Shown here piece after piece: positions 59,341 through 64,000 of a DNA stretch of 64,000 nucleotides. Under the pieces are notes generated by a model. That model was given only the letters and a program-made list of their open reading frames with translations. It was not told the origin of the DNA and did no database searches. A program made the position numbers and the translations under genes. Within the stretch, counting starts at the first letter, position 1. Every line of letters starts with the position of its first letter. The stretch is from JAWOFN01 sp046497505 [NCBI: bacterium] (GTDB taxonomy: Bacteria > Blakebacterota > Blakebacteria > Blakebacterales): contig JAWOFN010000112.1 in the NCBI GenBank assembly GCA_046497505.1, forward strand, positions 26,473 to 90,472, given 5' to 3'.

Positions 59341-60651
59341 CTATCTTCCTTCGGCCGTCTCGATGAGTTCCCTCACCGCCGGCTCCAGGTCCTCTCCCCG
59401 CAGGTCGATCCCCCGGATGATACCGCGGGAATCCAGCAGAAAGGTAGCCGGGATGGCGTTCACCCGGTAGAGCTGGGCCACCGCGTTCTCCCATCCCCTG
59501 CCGTCATACGTGGTGCTCCAGGGCACGTCGTGCTCCTCCATGAAGACCGCGACATCCCGCCGCACCTCCGCCATCTCCCGTGCCGTGTGCCCGGGGTCGC
59601 CGTCCAGGCTGATCCCCAGTACGCCGAAGCCCCTGTCCGCGAACTCGCGGTACACCGCCTTCACATTGGGCAGTTCCTCGATGCACGGCCCGCACCAGGT
59701 GGCCCAGAAATCCAGCAGGGTCACCTTATGACGGGCTACGAAGTCCTCGAGCCTCACCATCTCCCCGTCGAGGTCCTCCTGGCTGAACCCGGGGGCCCTG
59801 TATCCCGCTGCGAGGTAGATCTTGGGCTCCACCTCGACGGCGGAGCGTACGAAGGATACACGGTCCCCCATGGGGCTCACCTCTCCCAGCACGTACGAGG
59901 TGCCCCCCAGGCTGAACGGTTCGCCGGCACGGTAGTGTTCCGCGGAACCCATGTCCGTCTCCAGTACACCGTCCCCGTTCAGGTCCACGGTGAGGCTCAC
60001 CGCCTGCGGGTCCGGGACCCCGCTCTCAGACAGGCGGAAGCGGAAGACCCCGTCGTTGTCGTTCTCGGTGATCCCCACCTTCACCCGTCGACCCCCGATC
60101 TGCGCGTGACCCACCCGGGCGAAGTCCCGGGCATAGAGGACACCCCGGACCGTGGGGTCCTCCTCGGCGAATCGATAGAAGAAGAACCGCAGCGGGACCG
60201 TCGTGCTCCGGCCGTCTTCCCGGTAGGTGACCTCCACCACCCGGTCGGTACGCAGGACCTGCCCGCCGTACGTGTCCCAGAGCCCCGGACCGTCGTCGGT
60301 CAGGTCCTCGTTGTTGTTCCGATCCAGGTAGAAGCGGGGGACCTCCGCTTCCGGCTCGTCCAGCACCCAGCTCACCAGCGGGTCCTCTCCCGTGCCCACC
60401 CGGATCGCACCGTACCACGGTTCGCCCCGGTAATCCGGCTCTGCCCTCAGCTCTTCCTGGGCCTGCCGGGACGCCGGACTCCGGGAGGGCATGTAGTAGG
60501 ATGCGCCGCTGCTCATCCCCGGGACCACGTCCAGGGTGCCCGCCTCGGGACGGGCCATCCCCGTCATCGAACCGACGAGGAACGCCCCCGCGATCCACAC
60601 CGAAGCAGCCGGGATGAGGCGGGAAGGCTGACGATGGAAAGTCTCGGGCAT
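59341..60651 (-). CDS. exported TlpA-like thioredoxin-fold protein
   Basis: 436 residues. Signal sequence (PAASVWIAGAFLVGSMTGMA), a 240-residue beta-rich N-terminal part with EF-hand-like Asp runs (FYLDRNNNEDLTDDGPG, VDLNGDGVLETD), and a C-terminal thioredoxin domain with redox motif LLDFWATWCGPCIEELPNVK and cis-Pro NAIPATFLLDSRG. It should reduce disulfides, e.g. of cytochromes, outside the cytoplasm. First gene of a minus-strand run to tRNA-Val. Confidence 0.88.
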   Translation of the reverse strand: MPETFHRQPSRLIPAASVWIAGAFLVGSMTGMARPEAGTLDVVPGMSSGASYYMPSRSPASRQAQEELRAEPDYRGEPWYGAIRVGTGEDPLVSWVLDEPEAEVPRFYLDRNNNEDLTDDGPGLWDTYGGQVLRTDRVVEVTYREDGRSTTVPLRFFFYRFAEEDPTVRGVLYARDFARVGHAQIGGRRVKVGITENDNDGVFRFRLSESGVPDPQAVSLTVDLNGDGVLETDMGSAEHYRAGEPFSLGGTSYVLGEVSPMGDRVSFVRSAVEVEPKIYLAAGYRAPGFSQEDLDGEMVRLEDFVARHKVTLLDFWATWCGPCIEELPNVKAVYREFADRGFGVLGISLDGDPGHTAREMAEVRRDVAVFMEEHDVPWSTTYDGRGWENAVAQLYRVNAIPATFLLDSRGIIRGIDLRGEDLEPAVRELIETAEGR

Positions 60652-60785
60652 AATCGACTCCTGGGCGAGACACGTACTTATAGATTACGCATCAGAACGG
60701 GGCCCGGAAAGACAGAACGGGGGGATAGAAGGCCCGTGAGCCCATCCGGACCCCGTAGCCGGATGCACGCGGAGCGGCGGCGGTG

Positions 60786-60791
60786 TATGAT
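60786..60791 (+). promoter_or_regulatory. -10-like hexamer six bases before methyltransferase start
   Basis: TATGAT at 60786-60791 ends six bases before ATG 60798, consistent with a leaderless transcript. If the upstream GTG 60783 were used instead, this motif would be coding. Confidence 0.35.
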
Positions 60792-60797
60792 GCCAGC

Positions 60798-61328
60798 ATG
60801 CTGCCGATCTACTTCGCCCGGCTGGAATCCTCCATCGGCCCCCACTGGGTGCTGCGCTCCCCCCGGGGGCTGGTCCGGCTGACCCTGCCCGACCCGGAAG
60901 AGGACGACCTGGAGCGTATCATCCGCTTCTTCCGGTGGCGTGACGAGAACGAACCGGACCACCGGATGGTGGAGGGCCCTTCCGCCTTCGACGACCTCCG
61001 GGAATGGATGGAAGTATACCTCTCGGGCGGGATCCCGGAGGAGGATCCTCCTCTCGACCTCCGGGGGACCCCTTTCCAGGAGGCCGTCTGGGAGGAACTG
61101 ACCCGCATACCCTACGGCACCACACGCACCTACGGGGAGATCGCCCGTCGCCTGGACCGGAGCCCGGGATCCGCACGGGCCGTGGGCGGGGCGGTGGGAG
61201 CCAACCCCGTACCCCTGGTGGTCCCCTGCCACCGCGTGGTGGGAGAGCACGGCGGTCTCGTGGGCTTCGGAGGCGGGCTGGGACTCAAAGAACGCCTGCT
61301 CAAGCTGGAGGGTGTTTTGCTCCTCTGA
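60798..61328 (+). CDS. methylated-DNA-protein cysteine methyltransferase
   Basis: 176 residues from ATG 60798 (GTG 60783 with GGAG upstream is the alternative and adds five residues). The suicide protein takes the methyl group from O6-methylguanine in DNA. Signatures: TPFQEAVWEELTRIPYGTTR, YGEIARRLDRSPGSARAVGG (HTH with Arg finger) and VPLVVPCHRVVGEHGG (acceptor Cys in PCHRV). N-terminal domain is shorter and acidic. Confidence 0.93.
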   Translation: MLPIYFARLESSIGPHWVLRSPRGLVRLTLPDPEEDDLERIIRFFRWRDENEPDHRMVEGPSAFDDLREWMEVYLSGGIPEEDPPLDLRGTPFQEAVWEELTRIPYGTTRTYGEIARRLDRSPGSARAVGGAVGANPVPLVVPCHRVVGEHGGLVGFGGGLGLKERLLKLEGVLLL

Positions 61329-61347
61329 AGGCTGCGCTCCCCCCCTG

Positions 61348-61701
61348 CTACATGCGCCGCTCCTCACCCCGGATGAAGGTGTTGAGCAGCCAGGAGAAGA
61401 TGGTGATGAGCAGGGCGGCCAGGATGTAGGAGGTCCCCACGATCTCGAACCCCGGGACGATGGCGGCGGCCAGCCAGAGGCTGATGCCGTTCACCACCAG
61501 CAGGAAGAGCCCCAGGGTCACGATGGTGATGGGGAGGGTCAGGACGATGAGGATGGGACGGACCACCGCGTTCACCAGACCCAGCACGAGGGCCCCCATG
61601 ATGAGGGCGGTGGTGCTCGTGACCACCACACCGGGCAGGATGTAGCTCGTGAGCACGATGGCGAGCCCTGTGATGAACCAGCGCATCAGGAATCTGGGCA
61701 T
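61348..61701 (-). CDS. four-helix membrane protein of PF04020 (phage-holin-like) family
   Basis: 117 residues with four membrane helices: RWFITGLAIVLTSYILPGVV, LIMGALVLGLVNAVVRPILI, LTLPITIVTLGLFLLVVNGI and TSYILAALLITIFSWLLNTF. The NAVVRPILIVLTLP segment is characteristic of this small family, which has no proven role despite its phage-holin label. ATG 61701 follows GGAGCGAGGAACG. Confidence 0.88.
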   Translation of the reverse strand: MPRFLMRWFITGLAIVLTSYILPGVVVTSTTALIMGALVLGLVNAVVRPILIVLTLPITIVTLGLFLLVVNGISLWLAAAIVPGFEIVGTSYILAALLITIFSWLLNTFIRGEERRM

Positions 61702-61733
61702 GTCGTTCCTCGCTCCTTCCCGGGAGACCTCGG

Positions 61734-62498
61734 TCAGTGCATGGTGAACGCGGTGCGTGCCGCGCGAAGGAAATTCAGGGGCGGCATCGGGCGTCCCCGC
61801 AGGCGCTGGATACGCCGGGGGGCCGCCGCGGCCGGTTCGAACCGGTACAATCCCTCCAGGGCCAGGGGGACCACCCCCCGCCCGGTGCCCGGGTGCAGGC
61901 TGAAGGGTACACGCAGATGGTCCCCCGGACCCAGCGCCTCGAAGAGGACCCCCGCACCCTGCGGCGACCGGAGGGTCACCGGAGCTTCGAACCCCAGCCA
62001 CCGCCCGATCCGTTCCCGCTCGGGGGTCCCGGTCAGCCGCTCCTCCGCGGCACTCCGCAGGGCCCCTGCCACCGTCTCGTGCCAGGCGGTGAGGGTCCCG
62101 GGCACCTCGTCCGGGTCGGGGACCCCCCACGACCATCCGATGAGGAGCCCGGCGTCCCCGTCATAGATCGCCATGGCGTCCAGGCCACTGTCCCGCAGTG
62201 CCAATCGGAGCTTCAGCGCGGTGAGGCGCACCGCCTCGAAAGGCACACCCACCCCCCTGAGACGGGTGAAGCACCAGACTTCTCCCTCGTCCGACAGGGG
62301 TGAGACCATCAGGCCCGCGGTCCCTTCGGCCACCAATCGCAGCAATCCCTCCCCGTCTTCTATCCTCATCCCCCCCCGGTCTTCCATCACCCCGCCCCGT
62401 GAGACGGTCCGGATCCCCCGACCCCTCACCCACGGCAGCAGGTCCTCCCGCACCTTCTCATAGTGGATGAACACCGGGTCCCGGCGGTCGGAGGACAC
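61734..62498 (-). CDS. degenerate primase-polymerase (LigD-Pol/AEP)-like protein
   Basis: 254 residues. It aligns by eye with LigD polymerase domains: N-terminal HYEKVREDLLPWV (LigD: YYxKVxxxLLPxL), GLMVSPLSDEGEVWCFTRLR where LigD has the catalytic FDLDP, VPFEAVRLTALKLRLALRDS, DGDAGLLIGWSWG in place of SGGKGLHV, and LRVPFSLHPGTGRGVVPLAL, close to the archaeal primase RVPgSLHgkTG motif. The Asp pair and the SGG motif are lost, so catalysis is unlikely. No Ku or ligase gene is adjacent. It may be a nucleic-acid-binding relic. Confidence 0.55.
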   Translation of the reverse strand: MSSDRRDPVFIHYEKVREDLLPWVRGRGIRTVSRGGVMEDRGGMRIEDGEGLLRLVAEGTAGLMVSPLSDEGEVWCFTRLRGVGVPFEAVRLTALKLRLALRDSGLDAMAIYDGDAGLLIGWSWGVPDPDEVPGTLTAWHETVAGALRSAAEERLTGTPERERIGRWLGFEAPVTLRSPQGAGVLFEALGPGDHLRVPFSLHPGTGRGVVPLALEGLYRFEPAAAAPRRIQRLRGRPMPPLNFLRAARTAFTMH

Positions 62499-62510
62499 GC
62501 GCGGTCCCCC

Positions 62511-63767
62511 TCAGCTCAGCAGGAAGAAGGTCATGGCCAGGACCGCCTGGACCGCGAAGAAGGGGAGCAGCCTCCGGATCATCTCGGGGGTCCTCCCGTA
62601 ACCGATGATCCCCGCCTTCACCAGCGTGTTGGCCACCACCGCCAGCAGCAGCCCCCTCGCCGCCGCCTCGAGTGCCAGCTCCCCCGTCAGCATGCGTCCC
62701 AGGCTCAGGGTGATCGCGTCCAGTCCCTCCAACCCCGCCAGGAACGAGGTGACGTAGACTCCTCCGGTCCCCATCACCTCGTAGGACCCCCTCGAGAGGA
62801 CCAGGATGAGGGCGAATACGGCCCCGAACTTGAACGCCGGACCCAGCTCGAAGGGGTTGGAGAGATCCACCCCGGGGTGCCCCCCCTCCAGCGGGGACCT
62901 CCAGAGCCAGACCGAACCCGCGAGACCCGCCAGGAAGAGGATCAGGAAGGGGATGGTCACCATGGGCAGCAGGGAGGGCGACCATACCAGCAGGATGAGC
63001 AGGATCCGCGGATAGAGGGTCGAGGTGGCAAGAGCGACCGCGGTTGCATAGCCCGGGGCCCTCTCCGGTACGTCCCGGGCCTGGTGGGTGAAGGAGAATG
63101 TCACCGCCGTACTCGAGGCGAACCCACCCAGCACGCCTGTGGTCAGCAGGCCCAGGCGGTCACCGAGCACCTTGGTGAGACCGTACCCCGCGAATGAGAC
63201 ACCGGAGATGAACACCACCATGAGCCAGACCAGCCTCGGGTTGAAGATGCCCCCGGGACCCATGTCCTGGTTGGGGAGGATCGGCAGGATCACGATCGTG
63301 ATGAGGGCGAACTTCAGGACCGCCTGGACGTCCTCCTCTTCGATGACCGCCACGAACCGGTGGAGGGCCGGCTTGTAGGAGAGGAGCAGGGTGACGATCA
63401 CCGCGGCCGCCGCCGCGATGCTCAGTTCGTTCCAGAAACAGAGGGCGCCCAGGAGGAAGACCAGGAGGGCGCTGACCTCGGTGGTCATGCCGCCCCCCGC
63501 ACCCCGCTTCATGAGCTGTATGTAGGCGGCGGCAGAGAGGCCGCCCATGGAGAGGAGGGCGGCGGGGAAGATCCAGGGGACGTGCTCGGCCGTCAAGGCG
63601 GAGGCGAACCCCAGCAAGCTGATCATGGGGAAGGTCCGGATCCCCGCGAAGAGGTGCTTCTCCCGATCCTCGGAGCCGGCGAACTCCCGTTCCAGGCCCA
63701 CGAGGGCCCCGATGAGCAGGGCGGCGATGAACCGCTCCAGCAGTGTCCCGGTGAGCGCGAAGTCCAT
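62511..63767 (-). CDS. MgtC/SapB-DUF4010 membrane protein
   Basis: 418 residues with about 12 membrane segments. The N-terminal third is MgtC-like (ERFIAALLIGALVGLEREFA, FAGIRTFPMISLLGFASALT), and the remainder is DUF4010 (VLGGFASSTAVTFSFTHQAR, with SSTA signature). The family is linked to Mg2+ limitation, but the function is unknown. Its start is 12 bases from the next gene's transcription control region, and the -10-like TACACT (63777-63782, minus) is nine bases from the ATG. Confidence 0.9.
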   Translation of the reverse strand: MDFALTGTLLERFIAALLIGALVGLEREFAGSEDREKHLFAGIRTFPMISLLGFASALTAEHVPWIFPAALLSMGGLSAAAYIQLMKRGAGGGMTTEVSALLVFLLGALCFWNELSIAAAAAVIVTLLLSYKPALHRFVAVIEEEDVQAVLKFALITIVILPILPNQDMGPGGIFNPRLVWLMVVFISGVSFAGYGLTKVLGDRLGLLTTGVLGGFASSTAVTFSFTHQARDVPERAPGYATAVALATSTLYPRILLILLVWSPSLLPMVTIPFLILFLAGLAGSVWLWRSPLEGGHPGVDLSNPFELGPAFKFGAVFALILVLSRGSYEVMGTGGVYVTSFLAGLEGLDAITLSLGRMLTGELALEAAARGLLLAVVANTLVKAGIIGYGRTPEMIRRLLPFFAVQAVLAMTFFLLS

Positions 63768-63828
63768 GATGAGGGCAGTGTACGGCCGCGGGAGGGTCCA
63801 GATGAACCGAAATCCCCATACCGGAACG

Positions 63829-63856
63829 TTGACACGTCACGGCTCCTCCCTATCCT
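63829..63856 (+). promoter_or_regulatory. asd promoter (leaderless)
   Basis: TTGACA (63829-63834) and TATCCT (63851-63856), 16 bases apart, with the ATG at 63864 only seven bases beyond. The transcript would begin at or one base from the start codon. No ribosome-binding site is present. Confidence 0.65.
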
Positions 63857-63863
63857 GGGTCCC

Positions 63864-64000
63864 ATGACCATAGCCATCGCGGGTGCCACGGGAGCCGTCG
63901 GAGAGGTCCTCCTCGCCGAACTGGGACGGGCGGGGGTCGAGGCCGGTGCGATCCTCCCCTTCGCCACCTCCCGGAGTGCCGGGACCACCATCCCCTACGG
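63864..64000 (+). CDS. asd: aspartate-semialdehyde dehydrogenase, N-terminal part
   Basis: 45 codons before the window ends. MTIAIAGATGAVGEVLLAEL is the NADP-binding glycine loop of ASADH (GATGAVG), followed by a short segment up to FATSRSAGTTI, matching the family LxSxRSAGxxV. The enzyme reduces aspartyl phosphate in the Lys/Thr/Met pathway. The rest lies to the right. Confidence 0.9.
   Translation, partial: MTIAIAGATGAVGEVLLAELGRAGVEAGAILPFATSRSAGTTIPY

Noticed and set aside
1-64000. CRISPR arrays, toxin-antitoxin or defence genes
   Set aside because: No spaced direct repeats and no recognisable nuclease, methylase or toxin pair seen.

Overview
The window is about 64 kb of dense, high-GC bacterial chromosome with short gaps, many 4-bp start/stop overlaps, one tRNA gene, and no rRNA, IS element, integrase, phage block or CRISPR array. 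The organism looks like a Gram-negative-type bacterium: there are several lipobox lipoproteins, a lipoprotein Cu/Zn superoxide dismutase, a TlpA-like exported thioredoxin and a full membrane arm of complex I. No phylum marker is present. The paired amidohydrolases and the general style would fit Gemmatimonadota or a neighbouring lineage, but this is only an inference. Many proteins are rich in Asp/Glu, and Na+ or K+ handling recurs (Na+-pumping decarboxylase, two large cation antiporters), which is compatible with a salty habitat.

Layout. 1-4.8 kb (minus): a cut gamma-glutamyltranspeptidase, then a four-gene Na+-translocating biotin-dependent acyl-CoA decarboxylase (alpha, delta, biotin carrier, beta). 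5-11.8 kb: an FAD amine oxidase-like gene, a DUF1858 protein, an archaeal-style trio of HMG-CoA synthase, thiolase and DUF35 zinc-ribbon/OB-fold protein behind a good sigma-70 promoter, a two-CxxC protein disulfide oxidoreductase, an ECF sigma/anti-sigma pair and sodC. 11.8-19.8 kb: a frameshifted AtuA C-terminal remnant, an exported unknown, a PAS sensor lacking its ATPase domain, a TPR lipoprotein, a Lon-family protease, leucine dehydrogenase and an aspartate racemase. 19.9-24.6 kb: two tandem antiporter-TrkA-EIIA fusions.

25.8-33.6 kb is the most distinctive block: pgsB-pgsC-pgsW (poly-gamma-glutamate type ligase, membrane partner and PgsW), a DUF6305 protein, an orphan DctM-like permease, a 54-residue membrane protein, a zinc deacylase-like membrane-anchored enzyme and a secreted C69 peptidase. 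Together they suggest a system that makes, moves and trims a gamma-glutamyl or related peptide polymer. 33.8-35.4 kb has a lipoprotein, a YjbQ protein and a histidine-kinase remnant. 35.4-46.0 kb (minus) is nuoABCDHIJKLMN, a complex I without the NADH-oxidising NuoEFG module, behind a promoter with two inverted repeats.

46.2-56.1 kb holds a DDAH-like enzyme, an alpha/beta hydrolase, two amidohydrolase-superfamily proteins, a SAM hydroxide adenosyltransferase, a PAP2 membrane enzyme and an M20 peptidase. 56.2-60.7 kb (minus) is tRNA-Val preceded by a DUF2279 gene, a dGTPase-like phosphohydrolase, YtxH and DUF948 proteins and a TlpA-like lipid-anchored or exported protein. The right end has an O6-alkylguanine methyltransferase, a small four-helix membrane protein, a degenerate primase-polymerase-like protein, a DUF4010/MgtC membrane protein and the start of asd. 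Several genes have a -10-like hexamer only 6 to 9 bases from the start codon, suggesting leaderless transcripts.
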